From Astropecten irregularis (lineage: Eukaryota; Echinodermata; Asteroidea; Paxillosida; Astropectinidae): 64,000 bases of DNA. The position numbers and the translations under genes were made by a program. The notes below the pieces were generated by a model. The model was not told where the DNA came from, made no database searches, and saw only the letters and a program-made list of their open reading frames with translations. How positions within the stretch are numbered: the stretch's first letter is position 1; the number at the start of each line of letters is the position of its first letter. Below are positions 25,139 through 34,160 of the stretch, piece after piece. Location: positions 5,828,001 to 5,892,000 of the forward strand of contig OZ020249.1 of assembly GCA_963971285.1 (NCBI GenBank), given 5' to 3'.

Positions 25139-25424
25139 AAAGGCAGTATCATACTTTGGTATCATACCATAAAAAAGTGTCACAGATTTACAGTATTGTC
25201 ACAGTATTTATTCAGAAATGAGTAAAACAAATGACCAAAATTAAGTTGATCTTTTAAAGATCTGTGTTCTTTTTTTCAAGGTTTAAAAATAAAATTAAAA
25301 AAGTGGACACCGTACACGTATGGGACTGAAATTTTCACAGATGACTGTTACTATATCTTTCTTAATAATTTTGCCCATGAATCTGTATTTCTTTGACAAA
25401 AAACAAAATATGATATTACCTTTA
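25139..25424 (-). mobile_element. AAGGTAGTATCATAC MITE, copy 1
   Basis: Ends are AAAGGCAGTATCATACTTTG and TATGATATTACCTTTA, imperfect inverted repeats. The interior in reverse orientation (CACAGATGACTGTTACT, TTTTGCCCATGAATCTGTA) matches the copies at 28796 and 29693. Non-coding. Confidence 0.65.
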
Positions 25425-25977
25425 AAATGAAATTGCGCACCGGACAAATCTGTCTTAGAGGGGAAGAATCTAAGTGGAAACATGTACCTAAAAAATTAGC
25501 CTATGTGGGGATTACATTTGGTTAAATTCTGAAAGTACATGTACATATTAAAAAAAAGAAAGGAAAATCAGACAATAGAGAAGTAATGTAAATCAAAATT
25601 CTGGTACGTCTAGTGACCTGCTCTTTAAAAATGAGTCCTTTGCGCTCATACAACTCAAAATATTTGTAATGAGTCTAAACATGGAAAGTGCTTATCAAAC
25701 TCGAAATTCATAAAATGCATAACTTCCATGAAATTGTTCATTCAATCAATGAATTGTTATATATCATGTTTATTAATTGAAAAACTTCATAAATTTTCCT
25801 CACATTAAGAAACCCATGAAAAATGTTTACTAAAAAGAGTAAATGATTGTAATGAATGATAAACTAATCAACCAGATATGATGCAAGAACATGCTACATG
25901 TTTTATAATAGTTTTAAATAATATCATGCAGCTTTGTCTTAATATCATGGTGGAAGTCTTCAGAACAGACACCAACA
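25425..25977. other. Spacer without supported features
   Basis: AT-rich single-copy-looking sequence leading into the inverted 87-bp array. Confidence 0.45.
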
Positions 25978-27584
25978 GGGTTGTCAAGTTGGCATTAGTT
26001 GTGCGTGGTTGCTGCACTACAGGATGTATGAAGCCTTGTGTATGGTTGTCCTTGCTTGGAGGAGAGTTGGTTGCAGTCAAGTTGGCATTAGCTGTGCATG
26101 GTTGCTGCACTACATGACGTATGAAGCCTTGTGCATGGTTGTCCCTTGGAGGAGAGTTGGTTGTCAAGTTGGCATTAGCTGTGCATGGTTGCTGCACTAC
26201 AAGACGTATGAAGCCTTGTTTATGGTTGTCCCTTGGAGGAGAGTTGGTTGTCAAGTTGGCATTAGCTGTGCATGGTTGCTGCACTACAAGACGTATGAAG
26301 CCTTGTTTATGGTTGTCCCTTGGAGGAGAGTTGGTTGTCAAGTTGGCATTAGCTGTGTATGGTTGCTGCACTACAGGACGTATGAAGCCTTGTGCGTGGT
26401 TGTCCCTTGGAGGAGAGTTGGTTGTCAAGTTGGCATTAGCTGTGCATGGTTGAAGCACTACAGGACGTATGAAGCCTTGTGTATGGTTGTCCCTTGTTGG
26501 AGGAGAGTTGGTTGTCAAGTTGGCATTAATTGTGCATGGTTGTTGCACTAACCTTGTGTATGGTTGTCCCTTGGAAGAGTTGGCATTAGTTGTGCTTGGT
26601 TGCTGCATAACATGATGAATGAAGCCTTGTGTATGGTTGTCCCTTGGAGGAGAGTTGGTTGTCAAGTTGGCATTAGCTGTGTATGGTTGCTGCACTACAG
26701 GACGTATGAAGCCTTGTGTATGGTTGTCCCTTGGAGGAGAGTTGGTTGTCAATTAAAGTTGGCATTAGTTGTGCATGGTTGCTGCACTACAGGACGTATG
26801 AAGCCTTGTGTATGGTTGTCCCTTGGAGGAGAGTTGGTTGTCAAGTTGGCATAGTTGTGCATGGTTGCTGCACTACAAGATGTATGAAGCCTTGTGTATG
26901 GTTATCCCTTGGAGGAGAGTTGGTTGTCAAGTTGGCATTAATTGTGCATGGTTGTTGCACTACAGGATGTATGAAGCCTTGTGTATGGTTGTCCCTTGGA
27001 GGAGAGTTGGTTGTCAAGTTGGCATTAATTGTGCATGGTTGTTGCACTAATTTGTGTATATATGGTTGTCCCTTGGAGGAGTTGGCATTAGCTGTGCATG
27101 GTTGCTGCACTACATGACGTATGAAGCCTTGTGTATGGTTGTCCCTTGGAGGAGAGCTGGTTGTCAAGTTGGCATTAGCTGTGCATGGTTGCTGCACTAC
27201 GTGAAGCCTTGTGTATGGTTGTCCCTTGGAGGAGAGTTAATTGGTTGTCAAGTTGGCATTAGTTGTGCATGGTTGCTGCACTACAGGACGTATATGAAGC
27301 CTTGTGTATGGTTGTCCCTTGGAGGAGAGTTGGTTGTCAAGTTGGCATTAGCTGTGCATGGTTGCTGCACTACAAGACGTATGAAGCCTTGTGTATGGTT
27401 GTCCCTTGGAGGAGAGTTGGTTGTCAAGTTGGCATTAGCTGTGCATGGTTGCTGCACTACATGACGTATGAAGCCTTGTGTATGGTTGTCACTTGGAGGA
27501 GAGTTGGTTGTCAAGTTGGCATTAGTTGTGACGTATGGTTGCTGCACTACAGGATGTATGAAGCCTTGTGTATGTCCCTTGGAG
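25978..27584 (-). repeat. 87-bp tandem array (S2), inverted block
   Basis: About 18 units that are the reverse complement of 16318-19350 (TGCACTACAGGACGTATGAA, CCTTGTGTATGGTTGTCCC, TTGGAGGAGAGTTGG). Units here are more variable: several are truncated (26540-26600 and 27040-27100) or carry small insertions (AATTAAAG at 26752). Open frames on both strands follow from the period. Confidence 0.95.
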
Positions 27585-27589
27585 CTAAC

Positions 27590-27745
27590 ATTCACACGCA
27601 ATCGTGAAAAAAAAAATTACCCTCATGTGCAAAAAACATTCTCACGCAATCGCGAAAAAAACAATAACCCCCATTCAATGTGCAAAATTGGACATTCTCA
27701 CGCAATAGCGAAAACAAAAACATTCACCCCATGACAAAAACAATA
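27590..27745 (+). repeat. Short degenerate tandem repeat
   Basis: ACATTCTCACGCAATCGCG followed by A-rich sequence and an ACCCC-type end occurs about three times with a period near 50-60 bp, directly against the edge of the inverted S2 array. Confidence 0.6.
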
Positions 27746-27811
27746 TTCACCCCTGGCACTAATGGGCTTCCGTAAATGCATTTGTCAGTGCAAATCACAC
27801 TCAGAAACTTG

Positions 27812-27900
27812 ATAATGGACCTTTCCCATGAAAAATGTTAATGAGATATGAGTACGCGCGTATCAAATTAACATATTTTATGGGAAAGGTCCAATATTAT
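27812..27900. repeat. Small palindromic repeat
   Basis: ATAATGGACCTTTCCCAT at the left is mirrored by ATGGGAAAGGTCCAATATTAT at the right, with inner TGTTAAT/ATTAACA arms. The loop itself contains GTACGCGCGTA. It is probably the remnant of a MITE. Confidence 0.65.
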
Positions 27901-28308
27901 AGTCAAGTAAATTGGCATCGCGTGATTGGTGGGAAGTAAGTGAATATTCATATTAAGGTGGGAATTAAATGAATATAATTAAGGAAGCCTCGGCAACTCA
28001 CCTGTTGTACGTTCCTCTTAAAAAACAACAACTAGACGACGTTTGACCATCAAAATACATGTATCTCAACACTCTTGCACTTCGATGCGTTTCCTTTAAT
28101 AATTTTATTCAGTAATATACGTGTAAAACACGTTTTAAAAGTATGAAAAAGAATGTGCTAAAAAGAGATTACATTGACCACGTATAAACGACTGGAAACA
28201 GACTACTATAACATTGCACATGCGCATTGTTGACACAACCACGGTGGTTTGCCTTCACACGTCGTGATGCATATATAGCTCGATTTGTTTACAGGTCTAC
28301 AAACTTGG
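27901..28308. other. Spacer without supported features
   Basis: AT-rich; no ORF with recognisable content. Confidence 0.45.
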
Positions 28309-28380
28309 AATGCAGCAGCAGCCATTTAACGCCCTCTGCTGGTTCCATAGAGTTGTGCACAAATGATGGTTGTCAGTGGC
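28309..28380. repeat. Dispersed repeat with CTCF-like core, copy 2
   Basis: Matches 15620-15725 in order and spacing. The core here, CGCCCTCTGCTGG, is a closer fit to the CTCF consensus (reverse complement) than copy 1. Same orientation as copy 1. Confidence 0.55.
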
Positions 28381-28795
28381 TGGCACAAGTTGAAGTGGCA
28401 TTTAAAATTTCCTGCCCCCAAAAAAAACCTCAAAAATACTTCGTCTCGAGCTGAAAAAGAGCATTTAAGATAATCTCTAGTAAACCTTAGACCAAGACTC
28501 ACCTGGAAAATGCCTCTTCTGTTAAGGACTCGGGCAGGAAAGGAGATAAAAATCGCCTCAAAACATTCGATGCGCGCGGCAGCTGAAGTGCACATGGCCT
28601 CGTGAATGCATGTGTGTGTTTACAAAAAATAGCGCCCTCATGGGTCGGATATTTGGTATCAGTTTTTTAATTATTACAAAGTTGAGCCAGGCCGTTTATA
28701 CTTAAGAATATAATTTTAGAATCAGCAGTGCCAATTATTTATAATATGCTGCCAAATCAACTTATAAAACAAATAAATCGCACACAAATTATAGG
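28381..28795. other. Spacer without supported features
   Basis: A minus-strand 89-residue ORF overlaps this stretch; it has no motif I recognise and shares sequence with the dispersed repeat, so it is not called. Confidence 0.4.
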
Positions 28796-29150
28796 TAATA
28801 TCATACTTTGGTTTTTATCAAAGAAGTTACAGGTTCATGGGCAAAAATATCAAGACAGATACAGTAACAGTCATCTGTGAAAATTTCAGTCCCATACGGT
28901 GCCCATCACTGTTTGAGAAAACAGCCTCAGTATTTCTTAAGTCTTTTCTATTTTATTTTTGATCTTTAAAAAAACAAAACTAATTTTGGTCATTGGTTTT
29001 ACTCTTTTCTGAATAAATACACCATTTCAGGCAGAACAATTTTAATGGTAGGTTTCTACCAGCATCATCTTCATACCCTGAATGTTATACGTAAATACAG
29101 TGATGTGACCATTTCTGTTTTGGTTTCTTACCAAAGTATGATACTACCTC
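28796..29150 (+). mobile_element. AAGGTAGTATCATAC MITE, copy 2
   Basis: Left end TAGGTAATATCATACTTTGG and right end ACCAAAGTATGATACTACC are inverted. Shared interior words are TACAGGTTCATGGGCAAAAA, CAGTCATCTGTGAAAATTT and ACCATTTCAGGCAGAACAAT. Confidence 0.75.
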
Positions 29151-29363
29151 TTTCTCTTAATTTTTTTTTTTTCTTTGAAAAATCGAAAATCATTTTGGTC
29201 ACTGGTTTGATTCTTTTCTGGATAAATACAGCATTTTAGGCTGAAAAATGGTACCGTATGTTTCTACCATCACCATCTTTCTACCCTGTAATTAAGTTAT
29301 ATAGGTAAATCTGTGATGATTTCTGTTTCGGTATGCTGCCAAAGTATGATATACTATACCTTT
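29151..29363 (+). mobile_element. AAGGTAGTATCATAC MITE, copy 3 (right half only)
   Basis: Begins near a T-rich tract and matches only the right part of copy 2 (GGTCACTGGTTTGATTC, TTTCTACCATCACCATCTT), ending CCAAAGTATGATATACTATACC. The left half is missing; it abuts copy 2 head to tail. Confidence 0.65.
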
Positions 29364-29692
29364 AACAAACGAAAGCATCAATAATTACAGACATACTTAC
29401 ATGGGAAAGAAGAAATTATAAAATTGGGCCTAAACAATTAAACAAAAAGAACAACTTCCCAATGAAACCATGCAAAGCTATTACAAGCTGGGGTCTTCAA
29501 ATCAAATTAATTGTCTTTGGAAACTTTCATATATAGAGTCAACAGTGATGTTGAATGAAACTTATATAGTCATTGTACGAAATGATTCCTAATATATTGA
29601 AATGTGTATTCAAAATATTGAAAACTGAGATTAAGGTTTTTAGATAAAAATGGCCCCACGATTCCCTTATTTTACTTAGGCCTACAGACAAT

Positions 29693-30051
29693 AAAGGTAG
29701 TATCATACTTCGGTTTTTGTCAAAGAATTACAGGTTCATGGGCAAAAATATCAAGAAAGATACAATAACAGTCATCTGTGAAAATTTTGGTCCCACACGA
29801 TGCCCACTTTTTTCGAGAAAACAGTGAAAAACGGCCACAGTATTCCTTAAGTTTTTTCTATTTTATTTTTGATCTTTAAAAAAAAAAAATGTTGGTCACT
29901 GGTTTTACTCTTTTCTGAATAAATACACCATTTCAGGCAGAACAATTTTAATGGTATGTTTCTACCATCACCATCTTTATACCCTGTAAGTTATAGGTGA
30001 ATCTGTGAAAATGTCTGCTTCGGTATGCTACCAAAGTATGATACTACCTTT
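29693..30051 (+). mobile_element. AAGGTAGTATCATAC MITE, copy 4 (TA-flanked)
   Basis: Best-preserved copy. AAGGTAGTATCATACTTCGG at the left and CAAAGTATGATACTACCTT at the right are inverted, and TA lies outside each end, as with Tc1/mariner-type duplications. About 357 bp; non-coding. Confidence 0.75.
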
Positions 30052-30769
30052 AAATCTTTCACATTGTTTGTTTATCTTCTGCAGATCAAAATTGTTTTTG
30101 CTCATTATACTCGGACTCAGTAATGAATGAAACTCAAGACATGATATTTGTGTTTCTTGCCACAGCTTCAAATCATTTATTTGAATATCACCTGATTATG
30201 GTTAAAAGTATGTGGGTGCTTGGCTGTGATTGGCTAAAACTCCTTATCTGTAATTGGTCCAATCTATGAATAAATTAGTGCCAGAATCCTTCTTGGAATT
30301 TCAACTTCTGGAAAACTCCAATTTCCAAAATGTTTGATTGAATTTGAATTATGAATATCATAATGAAAGCTACCAAATACAGCATAGATTGTAACATAGA
30401 CAGTGCAAACCATGGGGAGCTACTTTGCCAAGTTTTAAGGATTCTGTCAAAACATGCATTATGATAAAATTTCATAACTGAATATGCCACACCTGTATGG
30501 AATAATCTAAATGTCAAAGTTATTTGCTTAAAATAATTCAAAGAAATCATTGAGAATAATACTAGGGCTTGAATATATATTAAGTACCCTATATGTATAA
30601 CAATGTTTTAGTTGGTTTTACTGCAAGGATGGATATTTTAAGAATAAATTAATATGAATGAATGAGTGAATGTACAAAAGTTCCTATTATAATAATAATT
30701 TTATTTGGTCAACAATTACTACAAGTACTACAATAGTGATGAATATATAAAACATACAAAATTGTAAAA
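30052..30769. other. Spacer without supported features
   Basis: AT-rich; no supported gene or repeat. Confidence 0.45.
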
Positions 30770-31990
30770 GGGGGAGGAGGGTGGAAGGTGTGGGAAAGAG
30801 GTGGAGGGTGGGGTGGAGGAAGGGGGGGAGGGAATGTAGAAGGAAGGTGAAGGGGCAGGGGAGTGGAGGGTATGGGGGCAGGGGAGTGGAGGTTATTGGA
30901 GGGTGGGTGTGAGGTTGGGGTTTAGGGTGGGGCAGGGAAGTGGAGGGTAGGGGCAGGGGAGTGCAGGGTATGGGGGCAGGGGAGTGGAGGTTATTGGAGG
31001 GTGGGTGTGAGGTTGGGGTTTAGGGTGGAGCAGGGGAGTGGAGGGTAGGGGCAGGGGAGTGCAGGGTATGGGGGCAGGGGAGTGGAGGTTATTGGAGGGT
31101 GGGTGTGAGGTTGGGGTTTAGGGTGGAGCAGGGGAGTGGAGGGTAGGGGCAGGGGAGTGGAGGGTATGGGGGCAGGGGAGTGGAGGTTATTGGAGGGTGG
31201 GTGTGAGGTTGGGGTTTAGGGTGGAGCAGGGGAGTGGAGGGTAGGGGCAGGGGAGTGGAGGGTATGGGGGCAGGGGAGTGGAGGTTATTGGAGGGTGGGT
31301 GTGAGGTTGGGGTTTAGGGTGGGGCATAGAAGTGGAGGGTAGGGGCAGGGGAGTGGAGGGTAGGGGGCAGGGGAGTGGAGGGTAGGGGCAGGGGAGTGGA
31401 GGGTAGGGGGCAGGGCAGGGGAGTGGAGGGTAGGGGGCAGGGGAGTGGAGGGTACGGGGCGGGGCAGGGGAGTGGAGGGTAGGGGGCAGGGGAGTTGAGG
31501 GTAGGGGGCGGGGCAGGGGAGTGGAGGGTAGGGGGGCAGGGGAGTGGAGGGTAGGGGGGCAGGGAAGTGGAGGGTAAGGGCAGGGGAGTGGAGGGTAGGG
31601 GGCAGGGCAGGGGAGTGGAGGGTAGGGGGCAGGGGAGTGGAGGGTACGGGGCGGGGCAGGGAAATGGAGGGTAGGGGGCAGGGGAGTGGAGGGTACGGGG
31701 CGGGGCAGGGGAGTGGAGGGTAGGGGGCAGGGGAGTTGAGGGTAGGGGGCGGGGCAGGGGAGTGGAGGGTAGGGGGCAGGGGAGTGGAGGGTACGGGGCG
31801 GGGCAGGGGAGTGGAGGGTAGGGGGCAGGGGAGTGGAGGGTAGGGGGCGATGCAGGGGAGTGGAGGGTAGGGGGCAGGGGAGTGGAGGGTAGGGGGCAGG
31901 GGAGTGGAGGGTACGGGGCGGGGCAGGGGAGGGTAGGGGGCGGGGCAGGCGAGTGGAGGTTATTGGAGGGTGGGATGGAGGGTGGTTTTG
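30770..31990 (+). repeat. G-rich minisatellite with 98-bp higher-order units
   Basis: Basic word GGGGCAGGGGAGTGGAGGGT, about 24 bp. The left part is organised in 98-bp blocks: GAGGTTATTGGAGGG lies at about 30891, 30989, 31087, 31185 and 31283, followed by GAGGTTGGGGTTTAGGG. The right part (about 31330-31940) is denser in the short unit. Nearly every 25 bases hold three or four runs of G, so the plus strand has dense G-quadruplex potential. The 288-residue Pro/Leu-rich minus-strand ORF is low-complexity by-product. Confidence 0.93.
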
Positions 31991-32384
31991 GGGAGTGGAG
32001 GTTATTGGAGGGTGGGGTGGATGGAGGGTGGTTTTAAAATATATGAGTGACAAAATGCTGCAAACTGCTCATCAGCCACAAGAATGACCTGAAATATATC
32101 AAGGCTACTGACATTTCCATCAAACCATGATCTTTCTCAAAGGCTAAAAGCCCTGAATTGAAACGTCAAGCATTCCAAAGCATACATCACGATATGTTAA
32201 AGAGGATGTTCAACACTCAACAAACCTCGCTTTATTTGTTAGAACTATAATCATTAAATTACTTGACATGAGGAGAAAAAATATCTCTCTCACACTGAAC
32301 ACAGAAAAAAAGTCTTTTTTTGATGATTTTTCTCTAAACATGCTCAACCCGCAAGCTCCCCAAAATTGAAACTATATTCGTGAA
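31991..32384. other. Spacer without supported features
   Basis: Mixed sequence; nothing supported. Confidence 0.45.
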
Positions 32385-32443
32385 ATAACCACAAGGGAAA
32401 CTGACTGAGTTTTAAGTCATTGAAAAGTGAACAAAGAAAAATT

Positions 32444-32515
32444 GACTGGAGCGGGATTCTAACCGGCGACCTCCTGAATACCGTACAGGCGCTCTACCAA
32501 CTGAGCCATCCAGCC
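32444..32515 (-). tRNA. tRNA-like sequence, left arm (probably not a functional gene)
   Basis: On the minus strand: GGCTGGA acceptor, A-box-like TGGCTCAGTTGGTAGAGC, TACGGTA middle, and a T arm damaged to GGTTAGAATCC. Overall length of 72 fits a tRNA. The anticodon arm is poor: the stem CCTGT/TCAGG has a T-T mismatch, and position 33 would be C rather than T. Better viewed as a tRNA-derived repeat. Confidence 0.4.
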
Positions 32516-32680
32516 CTACGTTGGTGGTGACCCCAATAGTCAACTATCTTTGTTCGTTTGGCAGTCAGAAGCCATGAAACCACGCACACACCGCCACACC
32601 CCAGGGATCGTTTCAATGATACACGCAACAATGCTGCAACGAACAAAGATAGTTGACTATTGGGGTCACCACCAACGTAG

Positions 32681-32752
32681 GGCTGGATGGCTCAGTTGAT
32701 AGAGCGCCTGTACGGTATTCAGGAGGTCGCCCGTTCGAATCCCGCTCCAGTC
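32681..32752 (+). tRNA. tRNA-like sequence, right arm (probably not a functional gene)
   Basis: Same 72-base structure with a normal TTCGAAT T loop (B box CGTTCGAATCC) and A box TGGCTCAGTTGATAG. Acceptor GGCTGGA pairs with TCCAGTC. The anticodon arm is irregular as in the left copy, so no amino acid can be assigned. Polymerase III transcription is possible from the A and B boxes. Confidence 0.4.
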
Positions 32753-32774
32753 GATTTTTCTTTGTTCACTTTTC

Positions 32775-33364
32775 AAAATTGAAACTGTCAGAATGTCGTC
32801 AATAGGGGCAGCAGACAAAACTGTGTGAGTTGTGACGTCACATTACAGAGTCTTTTCTTTTAATGAAAGATCCTCTTTAATGTTCAGTATGTGCCTAAAG
32901 CTGTACATGAACATTATACATGTAGCTTATTAAGTTTATACATGTAGAAAAAAATGTATACAATGAACATTGGGCTATACTGAACATCATCTTTGGCTCC
33001 CAATTTTTGTGACCGAAACCTACTAAACATAACAAATGGCCGCTATATATAATGGACAATTTCTGTAAATCCTGCCATGTTTGTTTATGTTATAGTGACA
33101 TTCCACTGTATTGTATACCCATTTCTGCAAGATTTGTGGTCGTCATTCATATTGGCGCACATCATTGTTACGAACTTTGATCAGCAATAATTATTTTGTA
33201 ATAGATTCATATGAATTTCTATACAGCCAGTATGAAAAGAATAAATATAGGATTCTAGATTCTTGATCCACTTCAAATTTTGCATCTGTACAAATTAATT
33301 TCTTTGGTTCAGACTTTGAGAATCATATGAAATACAGAGTTTTTAGATATGTAAAGGTATGGAA
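32775..33364. other. Spacer without supported features
   Basis: AT-rich; nothing supported. Confidence 0.45.
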
Positions 33365-33717
33365 CACTAGAAGTGCCATCCGACTTGGTGAGATGAATTA
33401 TCTCAGGATGTCAACTTGATTTTAGGATGTCTACATCTTGATTCATCATCCCATGATAAATTATCTCATGAATCTTACATGATTTGAAAAAACAAACAAA
33501 TAACAGATGGGTTCAAAGCAGGAGGTTGTGGGTTCGAATCCCACCTGAGCCAGCATGTGATTTGTTTGTGTACACTCACAAGTACTGCGTATACAGTGCT
33601 CATCCATGTCGGTGAGGGGCAAGTCCAATTTGCATATAATAAATTATCTCTAGAAGTCGACATCTTGTTTCTAGGATATTGTCATCCCGTGATAAATTAT
33701 CGGATGGCACCTCTAGA
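33365..33717. mobile_element. Foldback element with CTAGAGGTGCCATCC ends
   Basis: Left end CTAGAAGTGCCATCCGACTT and right end GGATGGCACCTCTAG are inverted. Subterminal ATTATCTCAGGATGTC and TCTAGGATATTGTCATCCCG also fold back. The centre holds a tRNA T-arm-like hairpin. Related to 20226-20496. Confidence 0.65.
33528..33544 (+). other. tRNA T-arm-like hairpin (B box)
   Basis: GTGGG-TTCGAAT-CCCAC is a perfect T arm, followed by CTGAGCCA. No D or anticodon arm precedes it, so it is a tRNA 3' fragment inside the foldback element. Confidence 0.6.
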
Positions 33718-33959
33718 GCTCTAGAGCACAAAACAGGCCAAGACCAGCTGGTGCAACAGTGGAAGACTCAACCAAGCCACAAGCACATCAGTAGGAGAAA
33801 GATGACAATTGAGGACATGAGGTACTAGACATGCTGTTCCTTAGTGACCAGGATGAAATTGTTGATATACAGAAGTATTTCCAGTAGTGCTGAGAGATGC
33901 TCCTCCTCATTGCCTGAAATGGTGGATCCTAGACCTACAGTATTCAGTCAAGAAACAAT
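33718..33959. other. Spacer without supported features
   Basis: Nothing supported. Confidence 0.4.
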
Positions 33960-34021
33960 TCAGGGCAAGCACTTTAATACCTGTCGTGATTGAAATGACA
34001 GCTTCTTCCTTCAGTTCATTC
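33960..34021 (-). repeat. 62-bp direct repeat, left copy (exon-like)
   Basis: Matches 38460-38521 with two substitutions, exactly 4500 bp apart, bracketing the 21-bp array. On the minus strand it reads NELKEEAVISITT and ends at a donor-like ACAG/GTATTA, so it may be a duplicated exon end. Protein not recognised. Confidence 0.6.
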
Positions 34022-34160
34022 CAGTTTCAAGAATTTTATTTGCAGTGATGGTTAGAATTTCAAGGCTCAAAGTTTCAGTGAAGGGAAAGGATAATTTTAA
34101 ATCTGGATCATAGGCCACTTGCATGACAGTGTGAGAAATGACTACTTCCACATTTGACAG
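34022..34160 (-). other. Unique open stretch before the 21-bp array
   Basis: On the minus strand an open frame runs out of the 21-bp array into VEVVISHTVMQVAYDPDLKL, then SFPFTETLSLEILTIT, then a stop at 34011. Composition looks more like protein than the array does, but there is no match I recognise and no independent sign of a gene. Confidence 0.2.

Larger units (their letters stand above)
32422..32774. repeat. Palindromic tRNA-like element (137-bp arms)
   Basis: Left arm 32422-32558 and right arm 32638-32774 are reverse complements over 137 bp with only a few mismatches, around a 79-bp spacer. Each arm holds a tRNA-like sequence plus a tail ATAGTTGACTATTGGGGTC. The left flank, but not the right, extends into the repeat seen at 21735-21985. 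It could be two inverted SINEs or one palindromic transposon that captured a tRNA gene. Confidence 0.85.

Noticed and set aside
28326-28595. 89-codon minus-strand ORF
   Set aside because: Overlaps a dispersed repeat and has no recognisable motif or splice context.
31187-32053. 288-codon Pro/Leu/Ser-rich ORF, minus strand
   Set aside because: Low-complexity translation of the G-rich minisatellite; no non-repetitive domain.
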